Positions 34,851 through 44,993 are shown, numbered from the stretch's first letter. The stretch: 64,000 nucleotides of DNA from Paraburkholderia tuberum STM678 (GCF_902833905.1 NZ_CADFGP010000002.1:62001-126000); one strand, 5' to 3'. The notes: generated by a model from the sequence alone, not told the origin. Numbers and translations: made by a program.

Positions 34851-35501
34851 ATGAAACCATCCTCCGTTCGCACCGCGTGGGTACGCGCGCTGCTCGGCGC
34901 AACGCTGCTGGGCGCGGTGGCCTGCACGCCGATCCAGGTGCTCACGCATTCGGTCAGTCAGAACGAGGCGCGCGTGCCGCCCGGACGCTACGACATCGAT
35001 CAGGACCATACGAGCATCACGTTCGATATCGATCACCTCAAATACACGCGCTTTACGATGCGTTTCGATCGCAAGCAGGGGGAGCTCGACTGGAACGACG
35101 GCGGCCTCGACCGCAGCACGGCGTCGGTCGCGATCGACGCCGCGAGCATCGACACGAACGTGCCGCTGCTCGACAAGATGGTGAAAAGCGACAGCATGCT
35201 CGACGTCGCGCGCTATCCGCAGATCCGCTTCGCGAGCACGCGTTTCGAGCGCACCGGCGAAGCGCACGGCACGCTGAGCGGCGATCTGACGATCCGCGGC
35301 GTCACGCAGCCGGTCACGCTCGACGTCACGTTCAACGGCTTCGCGCCCGATCCGCTAACGAAGAAAGACACGCTCGGCTTTTCCGCGGACGGTCATTTCA
35401 GCCGCGCGAAGTTCGGTCTGTCTACCTGGTATCCGGCCGTCGGCGACGATATTCACGTGCGCATCCAGGCCGAGTTCGTGAAAACGCCCGCAGGCGCGTA
35501 A
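34851..35501 (+). CDS. YceI family protein, exported, possible lipoprotein
   Basis: This is a 216-residue protein. A signal sequence (residues 1-25) ends LLGAVAC, so Cys25 could be lipidated although the lipobox is imperfect. The mature domain is the YceI eight-stranded lipocalin-like barrel: PPGRYDIDQDHTSITFDI at its start, LSGDLTIRGVTQPVTLDV in the middle and FSRAKFGLSTWYPAVGDDI near the end. YceI proteins bind polyisoprenoid chains. The gene stands alone, divergent from the TetR gene and convergent with tdh. Confidence 0.88.
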   Translation: MKPSSVRTAWVRALLGATLLGAVACTPIQVLTHSVSQNEARVPPGRYDIDQDHTSITFDIDHLKYTRFTMRFDRKQGELDWNDGGLDRSTASVAIDAASIDTNVPLLDKMVKSDSMLDVARYPQIRFASTRFERTGEAHGTLSGDLTIRGVTQPVTLDVTFNGFAPDPLTKKDTLGFSADGHFSRAKFGLSTWYPAVGDDIHVRIQAEFVKTPAGA

Positions 35502-35516
35502 GCGCGCTGCGGGCGT
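35484..35516. terminator. Long hairpin across the yceI stop codon
   Basis: ACGCCCGCAG (35484-35493) pairs perfectly with CTGCGGGCGT (35507-35516), with further pairing inside the loop. It lies between convergent yceI and tdh, where it could end both transcripts. No thymine run follows. Confidence 0.45.
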
Positions 35517-35542
35517 CAGCGTTCTGACGGCGAAGCACCGAC

Positions 35543-36574
35543 TCAGGCTGAGGTCCAGTCGAGAATCACCTTGCCGCTTTCGCCGGAGAGCATCGTCGCG
35601 AAGGCTTCCTGATAGTCGTCGACCTTGAAATGGTGGGTGAGGATCGGCGACAGATCGAGGCCGCTTTGCAGCATCGCCACCATCTTGTACCAGGTCTCGA
35701 ACATCTCGCGCCCATAAATGCCCTTGATTTCAAGGCCTTTGAAGATCACCTGGGTCCAGTCGATCGCGGTTTGCGCGGGTGGAATGCCGAGCAGCGCGAT
35801 CTTGCCGCCGTGGTTCATCGCTTCGAGCATGCCCGTAAAAGCACTCGGCACGCCCGACATTTCGAGTCCGACGTCGAAGCCCTCGGTCATGTGCAGATCG
35901 TGCATCACGTCGCGCAACGATTCGCGCGACACGTTCACCGCGCGCGTCGCGCCCATCTTGCGCGCGAGTTCGAGGCGATAGTCGTTGACGTCGGTGATCA
36001 CGACGTTGCGCGCGCCGACGTGCCTGGCGATCGCGACCGCCATGATGCCGATCGGCCCAGCGCCGGTAATCAGCACGTCTTCGCCGACGAGGTTGAACGA
36101 CAGCGCCGTATGCGTCGCGTTGCCGAACGGATCGAAGATCGCGGCGAGATCGTCGGAGATTTCAGGCGGGATCTTGAACGCGTTGAAGGCCGGAATCACC
36201 AGGTATTCGGCGAACGCGCCCTCGCGATTCACGCCGACGCCGATCGTGTTGCGGCACAGATGCCGGCGGCCCGCGCGACAGTTGCGGCAGAAGCCGCAGG
36301 TGATGTGTCCTTCGCCCGACACCCGATCGCCGATCGCAAAGCCGCGCACTTCCTGCCCCATCTCGACGATTTCGCCGACGTATTCATGGCCGACGTGCAT
36401 CGGCACCGGAATCGTCTTCTGCGCCCAGTCGTCCCACTTCCAGATATGAATGTCGGTGCCGCAAATCGCGGTGCGCGTGATGCGGATCATCACGTCGTTA
36501 TGACCGACTTCGGGCTTCTTCACGTCGGTCAGCGTGAGGCCCGGTCCGCGTTCGAGTTTTGCCAATGCTTTCAT
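35543..36574 (-). CDS. tdh: L-threonine 3-dehydrogenase
   Basis: This is a 343-residue zinc alcohol dehydrogenase-family enzyme that oxidises L-threonine to 2-amino-3-ketobutyrate with NAD+. Catalytic zinc Cys38 is in [13 protein letters not shown]; structural zinc cysteines lie in [19 protein letters not shown]; the Rossmann motif is [18 protein letters not shown] 36574 follows GGAGAAGCAG, and the length equals that of other Tdh proteins. It lies 28 bases downstream of kbl in a two-gene operon for threonine breakdown to glycine and acetyl-CoA. Confidence 0.96.
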   Translation of the reverse strand: MKALAKLERGPGLTLTDVKKPEVGHNDVMIRITRTAICGTDIHIWKWDDWAQKTIPVPMHVGHEYVGEIVEMGQEVRGFAIGDRVSGEGHITCGFCRNCRAGRRHLCRNTIGVGVNREGAFAEYLVIPAFNAFKIPPEISDDLAAIFDPFGNATHTALSFNLVGEDVLITGAGPIGIMAVAIARHVGARNVVITDVNDYRLELARKMGATRAVNVSRESLRDVMHDLHMTEGFDVGLEMSGVPSAFTGMLEAMNHGGKIALLGIPPAQTAIDWTQVIFKGLEIKGIYGREMFETWYKMVAMLQSGLDLSPILTHHFKVDDYQEAFATMLSGESGKVILDWTSA

Positions 36575-36602
36575 CTGCTTCTCCATTCGAATCACGCGGC
36601 GA

Positions 36603-37808
<1,206 letters not shown>

Positions 37809-37945
37809 GAACGGGACTCCTGAGAGTGATGGCGGCCGCATTCGCATGCGCGCGGGAAGGGCGGCCTGTTATAGTCGGTTGTCAGCTTTATCGGATATTT
37901 TCGTTTTTCCGAACTAAAATCCGGTATATCGAACAACTCTAAACG

Positions 37946-38593
37946 ATGGGTCAGGAAATGGCAAGTTCGGGTACACGCCGCACCGCGTCCAATGCGGCGC
38001 CCACCTCCGCCAGCGCGGCATTACCGCCAAGTGCGGCGATTGCGGCGCCGCCGCGCGTCGGCGAACAGATTCAACGGCTGCGCGCCGAGCGGCGCATGAC
38101 GCTCGACGATCTGTCGCGCGCGGCCGGCGTGTCGAAATCGATGCTCTCGGAAATCGAGCGCGACAAGGCCAATCCGACGATCGCGGTTGCATGGCGGCTG
38201 ACCAATGCGCTTGGCGTAAGTCTCGATTCGCTGTTTGCGCCGCCGAAGTCGCCTGAGGCAATCGCCGTTTCCGGACCGCGCGATATTCCTACGCTAAGCG
38301 GTCACGAAGCGAAATACCAGTTGCGTGTGTGGGGACCGATCGAGCTGGCCGGCAAGTTCGAGTGGTACGAGTTGACGCTGCAGCCAGGCGGGGCCCTCGT
38401 GTCGAACGCGCACGAGCCAGGCACGCGCGAGCATCTGACCGTGCTGCACGGCTCGATCGACATCGAGGCGGCCGGCGCGACGAAGCGGCTCAAGGTCGCG
38501 GACACCGCGCGCTACGTCGCGGATGTTCCGCATGCGATCCGCAACGTCGGCAAGAGCGAGGCGAAAGCGCTGCTGGTCGTGATTCACGGTTAG
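37946..38593 (+). CDS. XRE-type regulator with C-terminal cupin
   Basis: This 215-residue protein has a low-complexity Ala/Ser/Pro N-terminal tail (about 1-35), an XRE helix-turn-helix (IQRLRAERRMTLDDLSRAAG, then VSKSMLSEIERDKANPTIAV) and a cupin barrel (WYELTLQPGGALVSNAHEPG, and ADVPHAIRNVG). Such proteins sense a small ligand in the cupin. ATG 37958 (MASSG) is an alternative start. It is divergent from kbl, and the gap contains TCGGATATTTTCG and ATCCGGTATATCG elements that could be its sites. Regulation of threonine breakdown is likely. Confidence 0.86.
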   Translation: MGQEMASSGTRRTASNAAPTSASAALPPSAAIAAPPRVGEQIQRLRAERRMTLDDLSRAAGVSKSMLSEIERDKANPTIAVAWRLTNALGVSLDSLFAPPKSPEAIAVSGPRDIPTLSGHEAKYQLRVWGPIELAGKFEWYELTLQPGGALVSNAHEPGTREHLTVLHGSIDIEAAGATKRLKVADTARYVADVPHAIRNVGKSEAKALLVVIHG

Positions 38594-38616
38594 TCGTTCG
38601 GCCAGGTTGCGCCCGG

Positions 38617-38636
38617 TACTGTATGTTTGTACAGTA
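38617..38636 (+). promoter_or_regulatory. LexA (SOS) box
   Basis: TACTGTATGTTTGTACAGTA contains CTGT-N8-ACAG exactly (38619-38634) and is symmetric over most of its length. It lies 23 bases before the start of the gene at 38660, so LexA would cover its promoter. Confidence 0.78.
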
Positions 38637-38659
38637 TCAGGTGTCGATTGGAGCCGAGA

Positions 38660-39058
38660 ATGAACAACCTGAAAACCGACCCTACCGATCAAACTCTCGC
38701 CGCGCTGCGCTTCCAGACCGCCGCGCGCGATCTCGAACATATCGTGCGCAGCATCGCCACGCGCTACATCGTCAGGCAGGTGCCGCTCACGTGGCGTCTG
38801 CTCCATGCCATCGAAGCCGAGGCGCTGGCCGATCTCGGTTTTGCCAGCCGGCACGACGCGCTGATGCTCGGGCTGTTCCAGCGCCCGTCCGATCTGCCTT
38901 ATCCAGAAACCGATGACGGCGTGGATTTCGGCACCTCCAACGCATTGCCCGCCGTTTTTGCGTTTGCCGTCAATGCGTACGAGGAAGCGGCGCGCCGGGC
39001 GGCGCTGCCACGGCCGGCCGATGCGCCCTTAAAGCGCGCCCGGGCGTGGGGCGGCTAA
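38660..39058 (+). CDS. SOS-controlled small protein of unknown function
   Basis: This 132-residue protein has no signal peptide or membrane segment. It is largely helical by composition: LAALRFQTAARDLEHIVRSI, LTWRLLHAIEAEALADLGFA, and a C-terminal NAYEEAARRAALPRP. I do not recognise a domain. ATG 38660 has GGAG 7 bases upstream; an earlier ATG at 38627 lies within the LexA box. The SOS box indicates induction by DNA damage. It sits 115 bases before the recombinase-like gene and 3 kb from the origin, suggesting a link to replicon maintenance that is only inference. Confidence 0.72.
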   Translation: MNNLKTDPTDQTLAALRFQTAARDLEHIVRSIATRYIVRQVPLTWRLLHAIEAEALADLGFASRHDALMLGLFQRPSDLPYPETDDGVDFGTSNALPAVFAFAVNAYEEAARRAALPRPADAPLKRARAWGG

Positions 39059-39173
39059 TGGCGGCACCACGTCGGGATGGCTCGGATCCTCATCCATTCC
39101 CCGCGGTCGGCCTTGCGGCGGTCAGCGCCTACAATACGCGGACCAAACGGTGCAACTAACGGAAGGATTGCCC

Positions 39174-40256
39174 ATGTCACCTCCTCATCTGTCCGACCCC
39201 GTTCCCCGTCCCGCGCCCTCCACCGATCTGTTCGATCAGCAACGCGAAGACTGGCGTCGCGACCCGCAGGTCGCGTTCGATGCGTGGCTCGCGAAGCAGC
39301 ACTTCCGTCGCTCTTCGGCGTTGGTCTATCAGGCGCAGTGGGGTCAGTTTCTCGATTGGCTCGGCGCGCGGCAACAAAGCCTCGCGACGGTCGACACGCC
39401 CGCGATCGCCGAATTCGTCGCCAGCCTCGAGATTCGCAGAACGCAGCGGATCCGCTATTTGCGGCTTATCGAGCGCGTGCTCGATCACGTGCGCGAGATC
39501 GAATCGGCGTCGACCAACCCGGCTCGTTTCATCGCTCAGGACGGGGAAGCCGCGTGGCGCAATGCGCGCGACAATGAGCCGACCGGGTTTCTCACGCATG
39601 CGGAACGCACTGCGTTGATCGCGCGGCTGTTCGCGCCGTTGCCGGCGTTGTCGACCGCGCAGCGCTGGAGAGAGCGACGCGATCGCGCGTTGATCGCGGT
39701 GTTTCTGGGCGCAGGACTGAAGACGGGCGAAGCGGGAGCGCTTACGGTTAGTTGCGTGAGAGAGGGCTCGCCGTGGGTCACGATCGAGTCCGCGAATCCA
39801 GTGCTGACGCGGCGCACGCGACTCGCGCCGTTCGCAACGGCGATTTTCGACGCCTGGCTAGCCGAACGCCGGCTGACGCAACTGGCCGGCAAGCTTGTGT
39901 TTCCCGCATCGCCGTCGGGCAGGCCGATGCATAAGGCCACGATGCTGCGCGCGGTGGATGCGCTCGTCGATGCAGCGGGGATTGCCACGTCGCGCCAATC
40001 GCGCGCGAGTCCGCAGACCTTGCGCAACACGTTTGCGGCGGACCTGTTCGAAAGCGGGGTAGAGGCCGAACAGGTCGGTCAATGGCTCGGCTTCGTGCAG
40101 GCGGTGTCCGCGAACCGGCTATATCGCGCGTGGCAAAGTTGGATTGATCAGCAGGATTCGCCCGCGACAGAGGAGCCGGATCCTGCTGCGGCACCGTTGG
40201 CCGAGCCCCGCCGTGACGGGCGTTTGAGGAGGGAAACAGGAGCCGGCAAACCCTGA
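39174..40256 (+). CDS. Degenerate tyrosine recombinase/integrase-like protein
   Basis: This 360-residue protein has the two-domain tyrosine recombinase layout: a SAM-like core-binding domain (FDAWLAKQHFRRSSALVYQA) and a catalytic-domain fold from about 140. Key residues are changed: the box I arginine is Lys (AGLKTGEAGAL), the box II histidine is Gln while its Arg stays (SPQTLRNTFA), and the LGH histidine is Phe (QWLGFVQ). A tyrosine remains (NRLYRAW). Strand cleavage is doubtful, so DNA binding may be the conserved role. ATG 39174 has GGAAGGA upstream. No attachment sites flank it. Confidence 0.8.
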   Translation: MSPPHLSDPVPRPAPSTDLFDQQREDWRRDPQVAFDAWLAKQHFRRSSALVYQAQWGQFLDWLGARQQSLATVDTPAIAEFVASLEIRRTQRIRYLRLIERVLDHVREIESASTNPARFIAQDGEAAWRNARDNEPTGFLTHAERTALIARLFAPLPALSTAQRWRERRDRALIAVFLGAGLKTGEAGALTVSCVREGSPWVTIESANPVLTRRTRLAPFATAIFDAWLAERRLTQLAGKLVFPASPSGRPMHKATMLRAVDALVDAAGIATSRQSRASPQTLRNTFAADLFESGVEAEQVGQWLGFVQAVSANRLYRAWQSWIDQQDSPATEEPDPAAAPLAEPRRDGRLRRETGAGKP

Positions 40257-40294
40257 AGAACCTCACCGTTGCGGTCCCGAATTTCCTCACCTTT
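40252..40294 (-). repeat. Distal iteron cluster 4: two reverse copies
   Basis: CCTGAAGAACCTCACC (from 40252) and TCCCGAATTTCCTCACCTTT (40275-40294) are reverse copies of the origin iteron. They overlap the 3' end of the recombinase-like gene and fill the gap before the convergent KfrA-like gene. Confidence 0.75.
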
Positions 40295-40333
40295 GACGTT
40301 TTTCCGTTGGATTGGCCGCCTCTGCGCCTCTGG

Positions 40334-41563
40334 TTAACGCATCGCGTGGACGGAGCGGGACGACGGCGCGGTGGCGCCATCGTTCGACAGGAACTGGTTC
40401 ACCGCCGCGAGCCTCGATTCGCCGAGGCCGGAAGAGTGCTCGCATTCCGGGCACAACAGTTCGAAACGGTGATCGACCTGCGACAGCTCCGGCTCACCTT
40501 CCTCGCATTTCGGGCATCTCGCGGGCAGCGTCACGTGGCCGTCAGCCGCGGTGCCGATCATGCTCAACTCTTTGCTCGTGAGCCGCCCCTCAGTAACCAG
40601 CGAGCACAGCAGTACGGCGATGGCTGGATCGATGCCCTGCTGGCCACGCAGGGTGGCGACTTCTTTCGTCAGCGCGTCGACTTCGTCCGACTGCTCGCGC
40701 AGCTGCGCGTCGAGCCGATCGGCGCGCGCCTTGGCGGCGGCAATCTGCTGAATGAACTCGAACTCCTTGCGGCTCGCATCACGCACGCCGGACTGATACG
40801 TCGCGGCCATGCTACGCAGCGAGTCGAGTTCGACTAGCATCGGCTTGACGCGCCGCTCGGCCTCGGCCACCGCATCCTTGATCTGCTGTGCATAGTGCTC
40901 CGTGCTTTGCCGCAATTCGACGTGCAACGCGTCGATCCGGTCGCGCAACGCAGCATTGGCAGTCTGTTCGTTTTCGAGCCGTTGCCGCAGCGCCTCGTTC
41001 TCCTGGTCGAGCCGGCGCGTGGTTGCCTGCATGCCTTCGAGGTGAACGCTGCCGTGCGTAGTCGCGCTCGATAACTGGGTTTCAAGTGCGCGAACCCGCT
41101 CCCACGCGGCTTCGGCGCGCGCTTCGCTGCGGCTGATGGCGTCGTCGGCCGCATCCCGACGAATTTCCGCCTCGCGTACGCGTAGATCGGCGGCGCTGAT
41201 CTGCGCGCGGATCTCTTCACGTTCGCCATCGAGCGACGCTTTGGCCTGCACGACCGCTTCTTCGAATAGCGCGCCGAGCAGTTCGCCGGCGCGATCTTCC
41301 AGTGCCTTTGGTATCGCGCCCGCTCCGACCTTGACCCGCGACACGCTGCGGATGCGCTCCCAGAAATGATCGATGTCCTTCGGGATGTCGCTCGCGCTGC
41401 CGGTTTGCGTGAGATCGCGCACGGCCGCCATCGATGGCCGGATGCCGAGATCGAAAAAAAGCCGTTTGCATGCATGCAGCGACAGATCCTGGCGGCGCAC
41501 GCCCTGCGCACGCATCGATTCAAGCTCGTCGCGAATGGCTTGCCGCTCCTGATCCAGATTCAT
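40334..41563 (-). CDS. KfrA-like coiled-coil DNA-binding protein with C-terminal zinc ribbon
   Basis: This 409-residue protein has an N-terminal KfrA-type DNA-binding helical domain (about 1-110: SLHACKRLFFDLGIRPSMAA). A long coiled coil follows (about 120-320, rich in Glu, Arg, Ala, Gln). The end has two CPxC pairs (ARCPKCEEG, LLCPECEHS) that should bind zinc. KfrA proteins polymerise on plasmid DNA and support partition. The zinc ribbon is not part of the classical KfrA description. GAGG precedes ATG 41563. It is read away from the origin iterons and likely helps to organise or segregate this replicon. Confidence 0.8.
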   Translation of the reverse strand: MNLDQERQAIRDELESMRAQGVRRQDLSLHACKRLFFDLGIRPSMAAVRDLTQTGSASDIPKDIDHFWERIRSVSRVKVGAGAIPKALEDRAGELLGALFEEAVVQAKASLDGEREEIRAQISAADLRVREAEIRRDAADDAISRSEARAEAAWERVRALETQLSSATTHGSVHLEGMQATTRRLDQENEALRQRLENEQTANAALRDRIDALHVELRQSTEHYAQQIKDAVAEAERRVKPMLVELDSLRSMAATYQSGVRDASRKEFEFIQQIAAAKARADRLDAQLREQSDEVDALTKEVATLRGQQGIDPAIAVLLCSLVTEGRLTSKELSMIGTAADGHVTLPARCPKCEEGEPELSQVDHRFELLCPECEHSSGLGESRLAAVNQFLSNDGATAPSSRSVHAMR

Positions 41564-41859
41564 GTTTACCTCGATGTGGCTCGAATTGGATGGATCATAA
41601 CAATTTACGTAGTGTTTGCTACCGATTTATCGGTGGCGAACGGATTGGCGTATATCGACGGGCTTTTGCGTGCAGATTGCGATGGTAAACACGCGCCTGC
41701 CGTTTTTCTCCGTGAAACAAAACGAAGAATAGCTAATAAGCCATTGTATTAGAAGAATTTTGTTTGATTTCCGCATGGTCGCGCACTGTTTCACGATGGA
41801 TCGGCAATGGCTGCGGGGTGTTGGGCCTGTGTTTCACGGGGCTCGCGGGTGTAAGGCTT

Positions 41860-41915
41860 GAGAGTAATAAAAATAAACACCTTTGAACCCTTGTTAAAGA
41901 CGTTAACGACTCGGC
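41860..41915. other. AT-rich segment beside the phased iterons (candidate unwinding element)
   Basis: This stretch (AGAGTAATAAAAATAAACAC and GTTAAAGACGTTAAC) is much richer in A and T than its surroundings and ends 35 bases before five tandem iterons. That arrangement fits the melting region of an iteron origin. A second AT-rich stretch is at about 41730-41770. Confidence 0.45.
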
Positions 41916-41947
41916 AAACCCTTATCTGGCGCGGCTTTCAGGCCAGC

Positions 41948-42056
41948 AAGGTGAAGCTTTGCGGGAGACTTGGTGAGGGTCTGCGGGAAACTCGAGTGAT
42001 GGGGTTCGGGAAGCTCGGTGAGCGGCTCCGGGACGGAACGTGAGCGGGTTCAGGAA
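41948..42056 (+). repeat. Five phased 22-23 bp tandem iterons
   Basis: Units begin at 41950, 41972, 41995, 42017 and 42039, all variants of GGTGAGNNNNTTCGGGAA, so spacing is 22, 23, 22 and 22 bases, about two helical turns. All would present the same DNA face to an initiator. They are more diverged from the consensus than the dispersed copies downstream. Confidence 0.75.
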
Positions 42057-42081
42057 CCGCCGTATACGTGGGGTTTGGGCA

Positions 42082-43490
42082 AAGGTGAGGTTTTGCGGGA
42101 CTTCGCGGCCGCGAAGCGCCCGACACCCCTCGAAAGTGTCTGTTCGGTTTGGTCTGAGCAAGGTGAGGGCTTTCGGGAGGCTCGCGAGCATGGTTTTTTG
42201 CCGGTTTTTTGGGGTGGCTAACCGCTTTGGTGAGCCGTAGCGGGAGAAAACGGAAAACGAAGGTGAGATTTTTCGGGGCGCGGGGTCCAGTTTTGCTTTC
42301 TTTTTGAGCATCGATACTGCTGAGGTGAGGTTTTACGGGAGCCAGGATGGAATTCGACGCATCGATCGCCCGAAAGACTGGTCGGCGGGAACCGCTGGCG
42401 ATTGGAAAGGTGAGGGGATTCGGGGAACTGGCTGATCAGCTAGATCCGGGAGCCGATTTGGCCGGCGATTCCGTCAAAGGTGAGGCTTTTCGGGAAGGTC
42501 TGGATAGGGTTTTACGCGTTAAGGTGAGGAGATTCGGGACTGAAACGCGGGCTATCGGCTGGAGATGCCCGGCGGATGGCAATTTGCGAGCGAAGGTATA
42601 CCTGGTCGCTGATTGCAAAGGTGAGTCTTTTCGGGAGGTCCGCGGGGACGCAATGAAAAGTGCTGCGGTGCGAAAAACTGGCTTAAGGTGAGATTTTACG
42701 GGAACACCGATGGTTCGAGCGCTAGATGGGATTATCGCAAGTCACGGAAATCATTGATTTTTTTCCTGTCCTCCAGCAAAGGTGAGAGTTTTCAGGAGTT
42801 CTTTGGAAGGGGGCGCCGGGGCCTCCATAAAGGTCAAAGGTGACGCTTTTCAGGAGGTTGCATTGGGGAAGCGGTACTGGCGCGGCCTGAGCGCGTGTCG
42901 TGTTGTGCCGTTCCGCGGTGCTACGGTGAGGTTTTTCGGGAGCATTGGAGCGGTGAGGATTTGCCTGTGGTTGAATCTCCCCTTTTTCGGCGGCTTCGGA
43001 CCAGGCTCGAAGTCGAAACAGGTGATTAACTCCGGCAGGTTCTCGGTAGTGAGGGCTGAATTGTCAGCGGAGGTACCAAGCAGTCGAATGGCGCGCCCGG
43101 CGATAGGAAGCTTGATGCACCGACAACAGGGCTGACGGGGCGCCCGTCGCTGGCCCGCGCCGCGTTGCGGGCCCAATACCGTGCGGGCATTCCATCTATC
43201 GATCCGGGACTGTGCGTCGGCCGGCAGCACGCGACGGTCGACGAAACGATCGCGAGGCCGCACGACGAAGTCATCAGCCGCCCCGGACGCCATCCGTTTA
43301 CACGAGGTTCTCGAAAAAATCCGCGAAAATTTTTGAGGTGAGAAGATTCGGGATCACATGCTCCCCGTTGCCGCACGCGGCGAAACAAGCCGGATTCGCA
43401 GACGCCGCGACCGGCAAGGAGAGCCCGATCCTGGCGGCACGCACACGAGGTGAGGGTTTTCGGGAGTTGCTCGAGGTGAGTTGCGCTTCG
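42082..43490 (+). repeat. Replication-origin iteron field: 14 dispersed direct copies
   Basis: Copies of AAGGTGAGGNTTTTCGGGAG have their GGTGA at 42084, 42162, 42262, 42324, 42409, 42479, 42523, 42620, 42687, 42781, 42839, 42925, 43337 and 43449. A half copy is at 43475 and another (GGTGAG) at 43512. All point toward repA. Copies at 42781 and 42839 are the CAGGAG subtype. The region has no convincing gene and forms the probable origin with the AT-rich segment. Confidence 0.9.
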
Positions 43491-43560
43491 TAAACTCGCT
43501 TCACCGGCAATGGTGAGATGGGCGCTATAGACGCGTATCACCACAGCCGGTATGCTCTCG

Positions 43561-43580
43561 CGAAATCCCCTCCTCACCTC
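43561..43580 (-). promoter_or_regulatory. Inverted iteron immediately before the initiator gene
   Basis: CGAAATCCCCTCCTCACCTC, read on the minus strand, gives GAGGTGAGGAGGGG followed by ATTTCG, an inverted iteron-like site 5 bases from the repA ATG. In iteron replicons, initiator dimers bind inverted sites at their own promoter to repress it, so this is a candidate autoregulatory operator. Confidence 0.5.
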
Positions 43581-43585
43581 GACGC

Positions 43586-44935
43586 ATGGCCACGAAGCGC
43601 GCGAAAAAGACCGATGTTGTCAGCCCGAGCTCGGCTGAGCTGCGCAAAGCCGTCGAGGCGATCGCGATCCAGCCCAAGAGCGGCAAGATCACGCTGCTCA
43701 CGCGCAAGCTTTTTAACGTGTTACTCGCAGTGGCCCAGCAAGCGGATGAGTCGGGCGACACCTATCGGGCGCTGCTGTCCGACATCGTCGCCAATTCCGC
43801 GTTCGATTCCAATGACACCGCGCTCGTCAAGGAGCATCTGCGCCGCATGGTGTCGGTGCAGGTCGAGTGGAGCACCGGCACATCGAGTCAGAAGCCTGGC
43901 CGCAAATGGGGTATTTCGACGCTGATCGCGGACGCGGAAATTCTCGAAGATCCGACCACGCGTCGCGTCTGGGTCGAGTTTTCGTTTGCGCCGAAGATCA
44001 AGAAGAAACTGCTCGATCCGGTTCAGTATGCGCGGCTGAGTCTGCAGTTCCAGAGCCAGCTGCGCAGTAGCGCGGGCCTCGCACTCTACGAGATCTGCGT
44101 GCGCTACCTGACCAACCCCAGCCACCTGACGATGCGCGAGACCTGGGAATGGTGGCGGCCGATTCTGTCGGGCACGCCGGACACTGAAGCCGGCGACGAG
44201 GCGAAGCGCGAGTACAAGTATTTCAAGCGCGACTACCTGCGCCCGGCCATCGCCGAGGTCAACGCGGTCACGAACATTTTTGTCGAGCTGATCGAGCATC
44301 GCGAGGGTCGGCGCGTCGCTGAAATCCAGTTCCGCGTGACCGAGCGCAAGCAGCCGATGCTCGCGCTCGACGAACATCCGAACGTGTTCGACAGCACGCT
44401 GGTCGACCGGATGGTGAAGATCGGCATTCCGCTCAAGGAGGCGCAGACGCTTTATGCGGACAGCGAGGAGAACCGGATCCGCGCGGCGCTGCAGATGACC
44501 GAGCAGCGTATGCGCAGCACGTCACTGCCGCCGGTGCGCAGTGCGCCGGCGCTGTTCAAGGATGCGTTGAAGAAAGGCTATGCGCCGCCGGTCGAGGCGC
44601 TGCCCGCGGGTGGCGGCACCAGCAAGGCCGCGGTGTCGCCGGCCGACGATCTGAAGGCGCGTCTGCTCGGTGAATACTCGGCTTACCGTCGCAAGCAGGC
44701 CTACGAGTTGTACAACGAACAGGGCGAGTCGGAGCGCGATATCGCGCGACAGTCGTTCGAGGAAGATGAATTGCCGGGGCTGGGCACGCACATGCGCGAC
44801 GACTGGCGGCGTCGCGGGCTCGATTCGAAGATCGTCGAAACGGCGTTCTTCGACTGGCTCGCGCGCAGGACCTGGGGCGAACCGACCGACGGCGACCTGC
44901 TCGCCTTTACGCTGAGCCAGTCGCGCGCGGCGTGA
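43586..44935 (+). CDS. repA: Rep3-type replication initiator protein
   Basis: This is a 449-residue initiator. The Rep_3 winged-helix pair covers about 35-255: KITLLTRKLFNVLLAVAQQA, then KPGRKWGISTLIADAEILED and SLQFQSQLRSSAGLALYEIC, followed by TWEWWRPILSG and YFKRDYLRPAIAEVNAVTNI. The C-terminal half (about 260-449) is charged and may mediate contacts with host factors. It should bind the upstream iterons and load replication proteins. No clear ribosome site precedes ATG 43586, and an inverted iteron sits there instead. It is convergent with parB. Confidence 0.93.
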   Translation: MATKRAKKTDVVSPSSAELRKAVEAIAIQPKSGKITLLTRKLFNVLLAVAQQADESGDTYRALLSDIVANSAFDSNDTALVKEHLRRMVSVQVEWSTGTSSQKPGRKWGISTLIADAEILEDPTTRRVWVEFSFAPKIKKKLLDPVQYARLSLQFQSQLRSSAGLALYEICVRYLTNPSHLTMRETWEWWRPILSGTPDTEAGDEAKREYKYFKRDYLRPAIAEVNAVTNIFVELIEHREGRRVAEIQFRVTERKQPMLALDEHPNVFDSTLVDRMVKIGIPLKEAQTLYADSEENRIRAALQMTEQRMRSTSLPPVRSAPALFKDALKKGYAPPVEALPAGGGTSKAAVSPADDLKARLLGEYSAYRRKQAYELYNEQGESERDIARQSFEEDELPGLGTHMRDDWRRRGLDSKIVETAFFDWLARRTWGEPTDGDLLAFTLSQSRAA

Positions 44936-44965
44936 TGGGTCGATAACTGCCTTTGAAATCCAGGC

Positions 44966-44985
44966 GGCGGTGCATGCGCACCGCC
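44966..44985. terminator. Hairpin between convergent repA and parB
   Basis: GGCGGTGC (44966-44973) pairs perfectly with GCACCGCC (44978-44985) around ATGC. It fills the 58-base gap between the two stop codons. There is no thymine run. Confidence 0.45.
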
Positions 44986-44993
44986 CTCACGTC

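Noticed and set aside
39174..40256. Phage or integrative-element integrase
   Set aside because: Catalytic residues are replaced, there are no flanking attachment-site repeats or tRNA gene, and the gene lies within a stable replication region.
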